From positions 1 to 31,668 of IMG/VR virus record IMGVR_UViG_3300018080_000430: DNA of 31,668 bases. One strand, 5' to 3'. Source of the DNA: a virus. A program made the position numbers and the translations under genes. A model generated the notes under the pieces. That model was not told the DNA's origin and did not search any database. It was given only the letters and a program-made list of their open reading frames with translations. Of the stretch, positions 1 to 6,722 are shown piece after piece; within the stretch, counting starts at the first letter, position 1; every line of letters begins with the position of its first letter.

Positions 1-6
1 GAAGGT

Positions 7-37
7 AAAAAAAGGTGGCCTACCGAAGTAGGCCACC
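7..37 (-). terminator. Rho-independent terminator (minus strand)
   Basis: A perfect 10-bp stem (GGTGGCCTAC at 14-23 pairing with GTAGGCCACC at 28-37) closes on a four-base loop. Read on the minus strand, the loop is TTCG and the stem is followed by seven T residues (A-run at 7-13). It lies just downstream of the minus-strand genes at 60-485 and probably ends their transcript. Confidence 0.9.
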
Positions 38-49
38 CGGGAAGAAGGC

Positions 50-63
50 GTGTCAATTGTCAC
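50..63. promoter_or_regulatory. Copy of dispersed 14-mer GTGTCAATTGTCAC
   Basis: Exact copy of a 14-mer also found at 14377-14390 and 26178-26191. It is a near match to the perfect palindrome TGTGACAATTGTCACA at 3095-3110. Here it covers the stop codon of the minus-strand gene at 60-314. The half-sites resemble TGTGA-N6-TCACA operators of the CRP/FNR type. Function is inferred only. Confidence 0.4.
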
Positions 64-314
64 ACCTCCTGGGGGTTTTTGAGTTTTGCAGATTTGATTG
101 GATGGGCTATATAGCCCAATCCCATTTGGTCTGTAATGATCGGGACGCTGGTGGAGGCCCTTACTGAATCTGGGTCATAACACCTGACTGCTGGTCCCTC
201 CCAATAAAAACGCCCATGATAATGCTCCGGTTCATAATCTGTTTTTTTCATATCGTTGCAGAATTTCTTTGCAATATCGCAATCGTAATCATCGGCGGTT
301 ACTGAATAACTCAT
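60..314 (-). CDS. Small hypothetical phage protein, 84 aa
   Basis: I do not recognise a family. The product is acidic and soluble-looking, with an Asp/Tyr-rich N-terminus (SVTADDYDCD) and a C-terminal hydrophobic patch around ITDQMGLGYIAHPI; no transmembrane segment is evident. It starts with ATG at 314, preceded by a GGGAGG-type ribosome site (AAGGGAGGATGATCA) that overlaps the end of the upstream small gene at 318-485, so the two are probably co-transcribed and translationally coupled. The stop codon lies within the GTGTCAATTGTCAC element and is followed by a strong terminator at 7-37. Being a real gene rests on the ribosome site, close packing and terminator. Confidence 0.7.
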   Translation of the reverse strand: MSYSVTADDYDCDIAKKFCNDMKKTDYEPEHYHGRFYWEGPAVRCYDPDSVRASTSVPIITDQMGLGYIAHPIKSAKLKNPQEV

Positions 315-317
315 TGA

Positions 318-485
318 TCATCCTCCCTTGCTTATCAGTGCTTGTAGGCGTGCCCTCTCCTTTACCGCTCCGTTGCCCTTGCCAAGTTTTTTATCGAGAA
401 CTTTTATTTGTTCAGCAGGAGATCTTTTATCTCGTGCTTTTTGTCTTTCCGCTGCTTCTTCTTGCCTATCTTTTTTATCTTTCAT
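318..485 (-). CDS. Small Lys/Glu-rich phage protein, 55 aa
   Basis: A 55-residue gene that a 60-residue length cut-off would miss. The N-terminal half is very charged (MKDKKDRQEEAAERQKARDK). The C-terminal half, about residues 24-50, contains PAEQIKVLDKKLGKG followed by GAVKERARLQALI. From memory, this 'EQL..LD..LGKG.GA.KER.RL' pattern recurs as a stand-alone small protein or C-terminal tail in many phage genomes; its function is unknown. The ATG at 485 has an AAAGGA ribosome site nine bases upstream, and its stop sits four bases before the ATG of the next gene, forming a two-gene unit. The whole protein is predicted to be helical. Confidence 0.72.
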   Translation of the reverse strand: MKDKKDRQEEAAERQKARDKRSPAEQIKVLDKKLGKGNGAVKERARLQALISKGG

Positions 486-495
486 AGAGTTGTCC

Positions 496-524
496 TTTCA
501 TAGTTATCTTCAAAGAGGTATAAT
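496..524 (+). promoter_or_regulatory. Candidate promoter for the gene at 554
   Basis: A consensus -10 hexamer TATAAT lies at 519-524, about 30 nt before the ATG at 554. The -35 region at 17-nt spacing (TTTCAT at 496-501) is a poor match, so this is probably an activator-dependent or phage-modified promoter. It sits in the 68-nt divergent gap between the minus gene at 318-485 and the plus gene at 554. Confidence 0.4.
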
Positions 525-553
525 AGTGCTGGGAGAAGGTAGAGGGAGTACTC

Positions 554-994
554 ATGAAGTTTTATTTCGCCCACCCCTTTCGACATAGAGCTAAGAATAG
601 ACATAAGCAGATAGAGATCGAAAGGGCCACAAACATAGTTTTCTTCAATCCATTCTATGATGATGATGTCAGGAAGTCTGATACTCAGTACTTAGATGAC
701 GTACACGCCTACAACAAACTTTCTGATATGGACATGCATGTCGTAACTGACAGTGAATGCCATATGCACATAGATAACATCAAGGCCAATATACTTCAAT
801 GCGATGCCGTTTTGGCTGTTCCCGAAGACGGAGAATATGACGTCCCCTTTGTAATAATGCTAGCCAAGAGCATGAACAGAGATGTCTATGTAATATCGGA
901 GGCATTTAAGGATTGTCCGTGGTTTAGGGTGTACTCCATGTGTCTCTTCCATAGCTGGGGTGCGTTCTGTGCATTTTTCGATACGTCAAACTAA
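554..994 (+). CDS. Nucleoside 2-deoxyribosyltransferase-like protein, 146 aa
   Basis: The N-terminus MKFYFAHPFRHR followed by TNIVFFNPFYD, and the later block NIKANILQCDAVLAVPEDGEYDVPF then IMLAKSMNRDVYVIS, follow the Rossmann-like layout of the nucleoside 2-deoxyribosyltransferase (NDT-like) superfamily: a first beta strand with 'YFA.PF', a 'D..I..CDAVLA' strand and a late acidic residue before an 'A...N+.VYVI' helix-strand. Family members swap bases between deoxynucleosides, or act as nucleotide-salvage or sensor domains. The Glu expected for catalysis is not obvious, so activity is uncertain. The ATG at 554 has an AGGGAG ribosome site. It is the only plus-strand gene in the left 3.9 kb, and its 3' end overlaps the minus-strand gene at 986 by 9 nt. 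Confidence 0.5.
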   Translation: MKFYFAHPFRHRAKNRHKQIEIERATNIVFFNPFYDDDVRKSDTQYLDDVHAYNKLSDMDMHVVTDSECHMHIDNIKANILQCDAVLAVPEDGEYDVPFVIMLAKSMNRDVYVISEAFKDCPWFRVYSMCLFHSWGAFCAFFDTSN

Positions 995-1579
995 AACCAC
1001 AGCTTTGACTTCATTGAGATCATTCTCCTCCCAGCCGCATAGCTTGAAATGCATGACGGCTGTCTCGAGTTCATTCCATCCCGATACATAATGGGTTCCT
1101 TCCCGAATACCTATTTCGAAGCATCCATGTCCAAGGGCATTCCGGAACTCCCCCTCTACGATACTGATAAGATCCTCTGAGACTGCCTTCTTATTACCCT
1201 CTTTATCTTCGGTAATTGTAATGAGATACGAGTCCTTGTCCGCTATCTTTTTAGCCCCGAAGTATAGCTTTGGCCCTTCATATGGAGGTATCTCCGGAAC
1301 GTCAGAGAGGATGGGGTCTTGCTGCTCGTATTGCACGCTGGTCCTCACCTGTCTTTCTTCTGGCGTTTCCAGTCTATAAACTTTCATGAGGGTGCGCATT
1401 TCCGCCAGGGTGTGACGAACTACAAGGATGGGGTTAGGATCTGTTCGGAGTCCTTCCCCATCTTTGAATTCCAATTTCCAGCATCCTTCTTCTTCGGACA
1501 TGGTAACGCGACCAATCATGGAAGTGTCAAGGAAGAATAGCGAACCATCTTTGCCATTGAATTGTACCATTTCTCTCAT
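986..1579 (-). CDS. Hypothetical phage protein, 197 aa
   Basis: I do not recognise a family. The product looks soluble and mixed alpha/beta, starting MREMVQFNGKDGSLFFLD. It includes a Pro-rich linker near residues 95-105 (SDVPEIPPYEGPK) and a C-terminal half with the alternating beta pattern KDSYLITITEDKEGNKK. A longer reading frame extends upstream to 1696, but I chose ATG 1579 because it overlaps the stop codon of the preceding gene by one base (TAATG) and has a GGGAG ribosome site. It is the last gene of the minus-strand cluster that starts near 3859 and overlaps the convergent plus gene by 9 nt. Confidence 0.65.
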   Translation of the reverse strand: MREMVQFNGKDGSLFFLDTSMIGRVTMSEEEGCWKLEFKDGEGLRTDPNPILVVRHTLAEMRTLMKVYRLETPEERQVRTSVQYEQQDPILSDVPEIPPYEGPKLYFGAKKIADKDSYLITITEDKEGNKKAVSEDLISIVEGEFRNALGHGCFEIGIREGTHYVSGWNELETAVMHFKLCGWEENDLNEVKAVVLV

Positions 1580-2193
1580 TAGTCGTCTCCCTTGCCTTCG
1601 TTTTCGACTTCCTTCAAGATCTTCTCGCGTATTGCCTTTATCATCTCCGTCTCTACGTTTTTGGCAAGTTTGTAATTCAGTGGATCTGATGCACATACAA
1701 TGCTGGGAATGAACCTACTCTGGCATGTGCTTGATGGAAGGAAGGGGAAGAGCAGCGATACGCTGACTGCTTTTGTGTCTTCCCATAGCTTATCTTTTCC
1801 GTAGGTTACGGGAGCCTCAAACCTGCGAATTTCTCTCGCAGCGATACTTCTAGCCTGAGTAGACGATCTTGCAACAACAACAACATGGTGGGGACGATGG
1901 TGTCCATGCTTTTTGACATCCTTGATGCTTAAGCGATAGAATCCATACTTACTGCAAGGCTCACAGTCTTCCTCGATTTGCGTTTCATGGTCTGTGCCAA
2001 TTAGTACGCTTTGCGTCACTTCAGAAAGTGTATTGGGCGACCCATTCTCCTGGGCCTCCTTAAGCGCCTCTTCGTTGGGTATAAAAAAAGACCACAGAAT
2101 TTCTTGTGCTTTGAGATCGGGGAATCTCTTCATTAGCCTCCACATGTATGATAGAACATGTTCGGCTTCATAGTGTTGTCCTCCGACGTACAT
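1579..2193 (-). CDS. Hypothetical phage protein, 204 aa
   Basis: No family recognised. The start was placed at ATG 2193 (MYVGGQHYEAEHV), because a clear AGGAGAG ribosome site precedes it and the upstream gene stops at 2204; the reading frame is open to 2241. A central stretch (around residues 90-125) is rich in His and Arg (DVKKHGHHRPHHVVVVA followed by RSSTQARSIAAREIRR), suggesting a beta strand and a basic helix that could bind nucleic acid or metal. A Cys pair occurs in EEDCEPCSKYG. The C-terminus is Lys/Glu-rich and helical. It is coupled to the downstream gene by a one-base stop/start overlap. Confidence 0.65.
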   Translation of the reverse strand: MYVGGQHYEAEHVLSYMWRLMKRFPDLKAQEILWSFFIPNEEALKEAQENGSPNTLSEVTQSVLIGTDHETQIEEDCEPCSKYGFYRLSIKDVKKHGHHRPHHVVVVARSSTQARSIAAREIRRFEAPVTYGKDKLWEDTKAVSVSLLFPFLPSSTCQSRFIPSIVCASDPLNYKLAKNVETEMIKAIREKILKEVENEGKGDD

Positions 2194-2203
2194 TCGCTCT
2201 CTC

Positions 2204-2797
2204 CTAAAAAACAAAGTCCTCCCAGGATGTGCCTGATGCAACCTTCCATAGGTAGGTATCCAATTCTGCTATTGTCAGCCACATGCTGTCGGCTATTTCG
2301 CCGAATGCTTCTTCAAGCTTCAAATACTTTTTGTCTCCGGACACGGATTCCTCATTGAGGAACTTGAGGATATGTGTGTCAATTATTGCCAGGTCCTGTA
2401 CCCCTTGATTTCTCAAGAAGTGACTTGTCGTTTTCATGCCAAGGCCATCTATATCTCTTTTGAGGAGCATACGCTTGGAGTGTCCCGAGCCCTTTCCCCT
2501 GACCACCTCCCGTACAAAGGGGAATTGCTTTTTGGCCTTTATCAGCCTGCCTGTTTTCACATTGAAGAATCGTACCGGCGTAAGAATATCTCGGAGAACC
2601 CATTCGGGTATATCCTCTTCGAAGAAATTGTTGGCAGCCAGCCTCTCAATGGTTGGTTTGTTTTGCTCGAATTTCGTTTGTGGTGCACATATCGCGAAGC
2701 ATAGGTCGTAAAATATCTGCTTGTCGGCCTTAGGGGCGGCGAACCGCCCCAAGACCCTCCGCACCTGTGCCAGTTCGTCAGGTGGTATTTCAGCCAT
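2204..2797 (-). CDS. ogg: 8-oxoguanine DNA glycosylase/AP lyase, Ogg2/AGOG-like, 197 aa
   Basis: Base-excision repair enzyme of the HhH-GPD superfamily. In this family the enzyme removes 8-oxoguanine and nicks the abasic site by beta-elimination. The diagnostic region is residues 115-147: DIDGLGMKTTSHFLRN (helix-hairpin-helix, with the expected Schiff-base Lys at about 122), then LAIIDTHILKFL (catalytic Asp at about 140). This matches the Ogg2-type 'GIGYKEASHFLRN...LAILDRHIL' signature known from archaeal and thermophile enzymes. The N-terminal FAICAPQTKFEQN block (residues 34-46) also fits the family, and about 200 residues is the usual length. The ATG at 2797 overlaps the stop of the zinc-ribbon gene at 2790 by 8 nt, with a GGAGA ribosome site. 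The bacterial versus archaeal-like affinity cannot be settled here. Confidence 0.82.
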   Translation of the reverse strand: MAEIPPDELAQVRRVLGRFAAPKADKQIFYDLCFAICAPQTKFEQNKPTIERLAANNFFEEDIPEWVLRDILTPVRFFNVKTGRLIKAKKQFPFVREVVRGKGSGHSKRMLLKRDIDGLGMKTTSHFLRNQGVQDLAIIDTHILKFLNEESVSGDKKYLKLEEAFGEIADSMWLTIAELDTYLWKVASGTSWEDFVF

Positions 2798-3020
2798 ATA
2801 TGTCTCCAGTGATGGGAATCTCGTGAGTCTCCAGATGGCAGTTCATGCATCTGACAGTGGCCCCACATATTTCACACACCTCATTTCCCAGTGGTTGGCC
2901 ACAGATACACTTGTGACCATTTGTCACACCATCGATATATTCGTCATCGACGGTCTCCGGGACGACAGTCCCAATCTTGCTTTCGAACTCCCTCCACGCA
3001 ACATCCAAAGCATCCACCAT
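2790..3020 (-). CDS. Zinc-ribbon small protein, 76 aa
   Basis: The C-terminal half carries Cys pairs CIC (residues 38-40), CEIC (about 49-52) and CMNC (about 58-61), separated by short loops with Gly, a layout typical of small zinc ribbons that bind nucleic acid or act as protein-protein adaptors. The N-terminal 30 residues are helical and acidic (DALDVAWREFESKI). The ATG at 3020 has only a G-rich upstream stretch as ribosome site (GGGGGAT). It lies immediately after the terminator at 3048-3077 and overlaps the glycosylase gene downstream, suggesting a partner in the same operon. No specific family can be named. Confidence 0.68.
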   Translation of the reverse strand: MVDALDVAWREFESKIGTVVPETVDDEYIDGVTNGHKCICGQPLGNEVCEICGATVRCMNCHLETHEIPITGDIYG

Positions 3021-3047
3021 TTTGATCCCCCATTCCCGATCTCAACG

Positions 3048-3077
3048 AAAAAAGCGTAAGCTCACATGAACCTACGC
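3048..3077 (-). terminator. Rho-independent terminator (minus strand)
   Basis: On the minus strand, GCGTAGGTTC (3077-3068) pairs with GAGCTTACGC (3063-3054) through ten pairs, including two G-U wobbles, around a four-base loop, and is followed by six T residues. It is placed about 29 nt downstream of the gene at 3106-3453. Confidence 0.8.
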
Positions 3078-3094
3078 CTGTCTTATCCCATTTT

Positions 3095-3110
3095 TGTGAC
3101 AATTGTCACA
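3095..3110. promoter_or_regulatory. Perfect palindrome TGTGACAATTGTCACA
   Basis: A 16-nt perfect inverted repeat that fits the CRP/FNR operator form TGTGA-N6-TCACA exactly. It overlaps the stop codon of the minus gene at 3106-3453 and precedes the terminator at 3048-3077. Variants with the same CAATTG centre lie at 50-65, 14376-14390 and 26177-26191, and a looser variant sits next to the late promoter at 3976-3991. Binding by host CRP or a phage regulator is inferred. Confidence 0.45.
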
Positions 3111-3453
3111 CGGTTGGCGTGCTCTTGAGTTTTTCCCTGGCTAACCCCTGGTATGTCCTGAAGAGATGGCAGAGCATCTCGGGCTCATCCTCAGATGCGG
3201 CGATAAGGATCTCCCTGATGGCGTATTCCTCTCCGGATGGCTTCAACCTCACCTTTTTCAGCCTCATGAGATCGTTTGCGCTGAGGCCACTCAGGGCATC
3301 GTTAACACTACATGCAGCGTATGTCATGACGGCTTTGGGGGGTGCGTAACTGTTCGGAATGATCTCTGCGGCATGCATCAAGGACATCTTTATGATTCTA
3401 ACCTGTTTGTACGTAAGGACATCCAGCTCTCCCTTGAGCCTTCGTATACCCAT
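3106..3453 (-). CDS. Hypothetical phage protein, 115 aa
   Basis: No family recognised. The sequence is all-helical and basic (MGIRRLKGELDVLTYKQVRI), with Ala-rich helices around residues 28-60 and a basic segment LMRLKKVRLKPSGEE near 62-76. The ATG at 3453 has a GGGAG ribosome site, and the preceding gene stops at 3466. The stop codon TGA is part of the perfect palindrome TGTGACAATTGTCACA and is followed by a terminator, so this is the last gene of the short unit 3859-3106. Confidence 0.68.
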   Translation of the reverse strand: MGIRRLKGELDVLTYKQVRIIKMSLMHAAEIIPNSYAPPKAVMTYAACSVNDALSGLSANDLMRLKKVRLKPSGEEYAIREILIAASEDEPEMLCHLFRTYQGLAREKLKSTPTV

Positions 3454-3465
3454 TTTCTTCTCCCT

Positions 3466-3663
3466 TCAATCTGCAGCTGCACGACCCTCTGGCGGGTCCG
3501 TGTAGATCTGCTCCCTGTTTCTGTAAAAGTTGGCCATGAGCCTACCCCTGTCTTTGTGGTTCAGGCGGCTGATTGATTGGGCCTTCATTGGCCGTTCAAC
3601 CTCAAATAACTGACGACGCTCCTCTGCTATCGCTTCCTTCATCTCCTTGATCGTTTTCCCCAA
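3466..3663 (-). CDS. Small basic helical phage protein, 65 aa, TTG start
   Basis: No family recognised. The likely start is TTG at 3663, because a strong AAGGAGG ribosome site lies five bases upstream. ATG 3645 inside the frame has poor spacing, and an upstream extension of the frame to 3774 would cross a terminator hairpin. The protein begins GKTIKEMKEAIAEERRQLF and continues with a basic region (SRLNHKDRGRLMANFYRNRE), all predicted helical. It is preceded by the terminator at 3681-3705, so it may be expressed from read-through or its own weak promoter. The start choice is moderately sure. Confidence 0.55.
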   Translation of the reverse strand: MGKTIKEMKEAIAEERRQLFEVERPMKAQSISRLNHKDRGRLMANFYRNREQIYTDPPEGRAAAD

Positions 3664-3680
3664 CTCATCCTCCTTATATA

Positions 3681-3705
3681 TTAAAAGGAACCCGAAGGGT
3701 CCCTT
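3681..3705 (-). terminator. Rho-independent terminator or attenuator (minus strand)
   Basis: AAGGGACCC (minus strand, 3705-3697) pairs with GGGTTCCTT (3693-3685) over nine pairs around a three-base loop, followed by a short TTTTAA tract. It sits between the genes at 3719-3859 and 3466-3663, only about 8 nt before the next ribosome site, so it may act as a partial terminator. Confidence 0.6.
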
Positions 3706-3718
3706 TGCCCCCAAGGGG

Positions 3719-3859
3719 CTAACGCCGAAACAGGTCCTCCATGAAGCCAATGAACCTGCCATACGCAAATGCAATAGGAACCAGGATGGGCTCCAGCTTT
3801 ACCACCAACCAGTCCTCGATGGTCTTCATAATAGTCCCCTTCTCGTTTTCATCAGACAT
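3719..3859 (-). CDS. Small amphipathic/membrane-associated protein, 46 aa
   Basis: A 46-residue protein with an acidic N-terminus (MSDENEKGTIMKTIEDW) and a hydrophobic C-terminal half (VVKLEPILVPIAFAYG then RFIGFMEDLFRR), which could form one short membrane or membrane-surface helix ending in two arginines. The ATG at 3859 is supported by a GAGAGG ribosome site; an upstream in-frame ATG at 3907 lacks one. It is the first minus-strand gene facing away from the virion promoter at 3931. Function unknown. Confidence 0.58.
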   Translation of the reverse strand: MSDENEKGTIMKTIEDWLVVKLEPILVPIAFAYGRFIGFMEDLFRR

Positions 3860-3930
3860 AGGTTTACCTCTCTTACTATTCTTATACCGGATTTTAGCCT
3901 CTAACACGCGTCGGTATCAAAGCTTAGAGC

Positions 3931-3959
3931 TTGACATCATATGCAACTCTTAGTATAAT
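3931..3959 (+). promoter_or_regulatory. Consensus sigma70 promoter of the virion operon
   Basis: TTGACA (3931-3936) and TATAAT (3954-3959) are both perfect consensus hexamers with an optimal 17-nt spacer. Transcription should start near 3966, about 38 nt before the ATG at 4004. A TGTGACAATAGACACA element (3976-3991) lies directly in the early transcribed region, where a bound protein would block clearance. This is the only recognisable strong promoter ahead of the roughly 20-kb plus-strand gene series. Confidence 0.88.
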
Positions 3960-3975
3960 ACCATAGATTATATTC

Positions 3976-3991
3976 TGTGACAATAGACACA
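3976..3991. promoter_or_regulatory. Operator-like element at the late promoter
   Basis: TGTGACAATAGACACA is a two-mismatch variant of the palindrome at 3095-3110. It starts about ten bases after the predicted transcription start of the promoter at 3931-3959 and immediately before the ribosome site AGGAGAA of the first virion-operon gene. Confidence 0.45.
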
Positions 3992-4003
3992 CAGGAGAAT
4001 GAG

Positions 4004-4918
4004 ATGGCTAACACGGCGATCACCCCCTTGAATTTCGCCGAATGGGCACATGCTGCAAGTCGCGATTATATTGCCAACGGAACGCTGATGAATACCTCGA
4101 TTGTGAAGGTAGCCCGGGAGAATGAATTGTCTCCCATGCAGATTCAGCGCGTTTGCGAAATTGCGAATCACCATGCCTATTCAGAACTATTCAAATCCGC
4201 AGAAGATAAGACCTTTGATTTTCCTTTGGCGAGTACCGAGGAAATAATGGAGGCGCTCAAAGAGGAACCGGAAAAAGTTGCCGCTGACTACATACTTGAC
4301 CCAGTAGGCAGCAAACGCGAGATCGACAGCAACAGGGTCTTTGGTGTCTCCGAGATTGGCAATGAGCCAGAAATTGAGGAACGACAAAAGTTGGCTCGTA
4401 AGGCCCTCGAAAAGATCGCAGCAGCTAAAGAGGAAATCTCTGGCATGTCTGTGTTCAACCATGAAGAGATTGTTGGGCTTGAAGATGAATTCTATAAGAT
4501 AGCGAAGCAGATGGTTCTTGAGGGGACATCCCTTCGTGATATTAGGGCTGCTTGCCAGGGCTCCTGGGATTCCCCCCGTGCAGAAGAGCTCATCGTTAAG
4601 ACTGCCATGAAAATGGCTCGCGAGGGTGTCCTCGGTGCAAAGCTTGAGTATCTCATGAAAACAAGTGAAGCCGTAGACGCTGCCCTGATATCTGATAAGC
4701 TCGCGAAGAACAACGCCGGTGTCCCAGTTCGTGTAATCAATGGCAATCATCCAATTGTTTCCACCATCAATACGCTCAACGACAAGTACAAGGACGCTGA
4801 CAACATGGAACAGAGTCTTGAGGTGTTGGATGACAAGGCACGGATGGTAAGATCCAAGATGGAAGACCTTAACACTTCGAAGAAAGTTGACCAGTATATT
4901 CAGAAAGAGGTGTCCTAG
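4004..4918 (+). CDS. Virion-operon first gene, unknown helical protein, 304 aa
   Basis: Family not identified with certainty. The sequence is almost entirely helical and soluble. Near the N-terminus it has LNFAEWAHAASRDYI, recalling the amphipathic tag seen in other proteins of this operon. Next comes a helix-turn region ARENELSPMQIQRVCEIAN (about 40-58), then EDKTFDFPLAS (about 68-78) and long Lys/Glu-rich helices. I chose ATG 4004 because AGGAGAA precedes it; the frame also opens at GTG 3977, which would overlap the operator-like element. It is first after the consensus promoter and overlaps the next gene by one base (TAGTG). A structural or core-protein role is inferred from position only. 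Confidence 0.7.
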   Translation: MANTAITPLNFAEWAHAASRDYIANGTLMNTSIVKVARENELSPMQIQRVCEIANHHAYSELFKSAEDKTFDFPLASTEEIMEALKEEPEKVAADYILDPVGSKREIDSNRVFGVSEIGNEPEIEERQKLARKALEKIAAAKEEISGMSVFNHEEIVGLEDEFYKIAKQMVLEGTSLRDIRAACQGSWDSPRAEELIVKTAMKMAREGVLGAKLEYLMKTSEAVDAALISDKLAKNNAGVPVRVINGNHPIVSTINTLNDKYKDADNMEQSLEVLDDKARMVRSKMEDLNTSKKVDQYIQKEVS

Positions 4919-5478
4919 TGGATTTGCGTGCTTTTGCTCGTGTACGTGTTATGGAATTCGAAAAGGATGCTGGCCTTCTCAACAAAGTGCGCGGTAAGCT
5001 TTGGAGTCTTGGCAGCACAGCCCGGAAGATGACGCCAGAGGCAAGGAAGGTCGTGTCGGGGATGGCTCCTAAATCTCGCGGGTCTTTTCTCGCTCTTCCC
5101 GCAAAGCAACAACAGAGGAATATAAGTAAGTTGATAAAGAGTAATGTCCGGGCTGATTCTGTTGCCAGAGCAACGGCGAAGGATACGGGTAAGCTTCTAA
5201 AACGAAGGGCCAACCTTCAGGGGCGCCTTAGGCAAAAGGGCAAAATAGCTCCCCGGGGCGGACCCAGATCCGCATCGCAGCAGGCGGCATATAAAACGAG
5301 AAGGACTAAGGCAATAGCGGCAAAACGAGAGGCTATACGGGCAGATACTGCGGCCCGTTTGAAAAGACATACGGAAAAAGAATTATCTTTGAGAAAAGTG
5401 CCTTATTATAGTGCTGCTGGTGGCGTTGGAGTTGGTGCCATGCTCGGGGCCAATACTAATGGTAGGTCGCAAAGCTAA
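4918..5478 (+). CDS. Tagged, very basic protein with C-terminal hydrophobic helix, 186 aa
   Basis: GTG start at 4918 overlaps the upstream stop and has a GAGG ribosome site. The N-terminus VDLRAFARVRVMEFEKDA is a form of the recurring amphipathic tag and ends in EKDA. The middle is extremely Lys/Arg-rich (KLLKRRANLQGRLRQKGK and many more), suggesting binding to DNA. The end carries a Gly/Ala-rich hydrophobic segment (YYSAAGGVGVGAMLGA, about residues 163-178) like a glycine zipper. Internal virion proteins that travel with DNA would have such composition; this is inference. No known family was recognised. Confidence 0.65.
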   Translation: MDLRAFARVRVMEFEKDAGLLNKVRGKLWSLGSTARKMTPEARKVVSGMAPKSRGSFLALPAKQQQRNISKLIKSNVRADSVARATAKDTGKLLKRRANLQGRLRQKGKIAPRGGPRSASQQAAYKTRRTKAIAAKREAIRADTAARLKRHTEKELSLRKVPYYSAAGGVGVGAMLGANTNGRSQS

Positions 5479-5937
5479 ATGTTGACTCTGAAAAAGTATG
5501 CACACGAGATGGTTAAGCAGTCAAACGCAAAGGTGCGTTTTGCCGACAGTCTTATAGGTCGCGGATTAAAGGGTGCGTCGTCTACGACCAAGTCTGCTGT
5601 TGCCCGGCTAAAGGAAATAATAAAAAAGAAAAAATCTAGCCCGAAAGAGCAGGAGAAGGCACTCAAGGCTTTTATGGATAGCCCCGCTGGTGCGGTTCTC
5701 AAAGAAACGGGGGCCGCCGCTGTCGGTGCGGGGAAACTTGTGGGTGGGATTTTTACGCGCAAGGCTCCAGGAGGTAAGCGCAAGCTAGACATCATGAAGG
5801 GGGCTGTCACATTAAGCATCCCTACGGGAATGTATTACGGTATGAAACGCGGAAGAATGAAGGTGAAGCAAAGTAAATATTACGGCCAGCGCAAGCCACC
5901 TTCTGTATATGCGGATCCCAGACGGAGGTTATATTAA
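5479..5937 (+). CDS. Tagged basic protein with glycine-rich hydrophobic segments, 152 aa
   Basis: Begins one base after the previous stop, with MLTLKKYAHEMVKQSNAK, a variant of the operon's N-terminal tag (M-x-L-x-x-[FY]-A-x-E-M). The protein is strongly basic (EIIKKKKSSPKEQEKALK) and contains an Ala/Gly-rich stretch (GAVLKETGAAAVGAGKLVGG, near residues 72-91). A second short hydrophobic piece near 112-123 (AVTLSIPTGMYYG) is followed by an Arg/Lys-rich tail. No family is recognised. Its stop overlaps the next ATG by one base (TAATG), so it is translated in series with its neighbours. Confidence 0.62.
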   Translation: MLTLKKYAHEMVKQSNAKVRFADSLIGRGLKGASSTTKSAVARLKEIIKKKKSSPKEQEKALKAFMDSPAGAVLKETGAAAVGAGKLVGGIFTRKAPGGKRKLDIMKGAVTLSIPTGMYYGMKRGRMKVKQSKYYGQRKPPSVYADPRRRLY

Positions 5938-6722
5938 TGAACACGATTCAGGACCTGTATGACTCTGGACAAATTAACGACGAAGAAATGGATAGACTAG
6001 CCAGCATTCGAGAGGGCTTTATTGAGGCCCTTGAAAAGGATGCCAGCGCCGTTGTCAATTTCATCCAAGAAGTTTTCAGCGAATGTAACGATGACGAGAT
6101 CGAGAAGATATCTGAAATGGTTGAGGCTCTTCGCACTGATATATTTATGCGCTGCGAAGATCCAGACCAGTATGTTCTGGCAAATATCGCGTCTGACATA
6201 GCTATGGAAAAAACCGCGAATATTTTCGGCAGCGCCCTTTCTTACATAGGCGAGGCTGGCAAGAAACTTCATCGCAACCCAATAGTGGGGAACGCCCTGA
6301 GTGCAGCCCTTGCAGGAACAGTTGGGCTTCATCTGCTCAATACGATTTCTCAGGGCGTAAGAACAATTAAGCATCCTTTTGAGGAATTAGCAGACCGTAA
6401 GAATACAGCCATCCAGTCTGAGGCCGCGCTGTCCTCAATATTGAAGAGCAATCCCGAGCTCAAGGCGGATAAAAGTACATATGACAACTTTGCTCTTTTG
6501 AGAAAATATGCCCCTCAGACTGTAGCCACAAATAAACCCTTGGCTGAGACTATGCTCAAGAAGATGCAGCAATGGGGTGGAGTAGATCCCCAGTCTCTGG
6601 CGCAGATGATAAAGATGGAGAAAGATTACCTAGATAACGCGAAATCTAGGTCTCTAATACCAGAAAGTCAGCCCCCATCATTGAGCATCAAAGCACCAGC
6701 TATTATGGAGCCACAGGCGTGA
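5937..6722 (+). CDS. Helical virion-operon protein with EKDA/EKTA tags and one hydrophobic helix, 261 aa
   Basis: No family recognised. The N-terminal 90 residues are acidic and helical and contain ALEKDASAVV (31-40) and AMEKTANIFG (89-98), matching the EK-x-A motif that recurs in this operon. A hydrophobic Gly/Ala helix follows (GNALSAALAGTVGLHLL, about 118-134). The C-terminal half is soluble and ends in a Pro-rich tail (PESQPPSLSIKAPA). The arrangement of an acidic pro-region, an EKTA site and a membrane-like helix fits a precursor cut at EKTA, but cleavage is not shown. The ATG at 5937 overlaps the previous stop. Confidence 0.65.
   Translation: MNTIQDLYDSGQINDEEMDRLASIREGFIEALEKDASAVVNFIQEVFSECNDDEIEKISEMVEALRTDIFMRCEDPDQYVLANIASDIAMEKTANIFGSALSYIGEAGKKLHRNPIVGNALSAALAGTVGLHLLNTISQGVRTIKHPFEELADRKNTAIQSEAALSSILKSNPELKADKSTYDNFALLRKYAPQTVATNKPLAETMLKKMQQWGGVDPQSLAQMIKMEKDYLDNAKSRSLIPESQPPSLSIKAPAIMEPQA

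Noticed and set aside
3880-3900. Minus-strand promoter with TATAAG near 3890
   Set aside because: A TATAAG hexamer is present, but no fitting -35 or TGn extension was found, so I did not list it as a feature.
3977-4003. GTG start for the first virion-operon gene
   Set aside because: The extra nine residues coincide with the operator-like element and lack a ribosome site. ATG 4004 has AGGAGAA.
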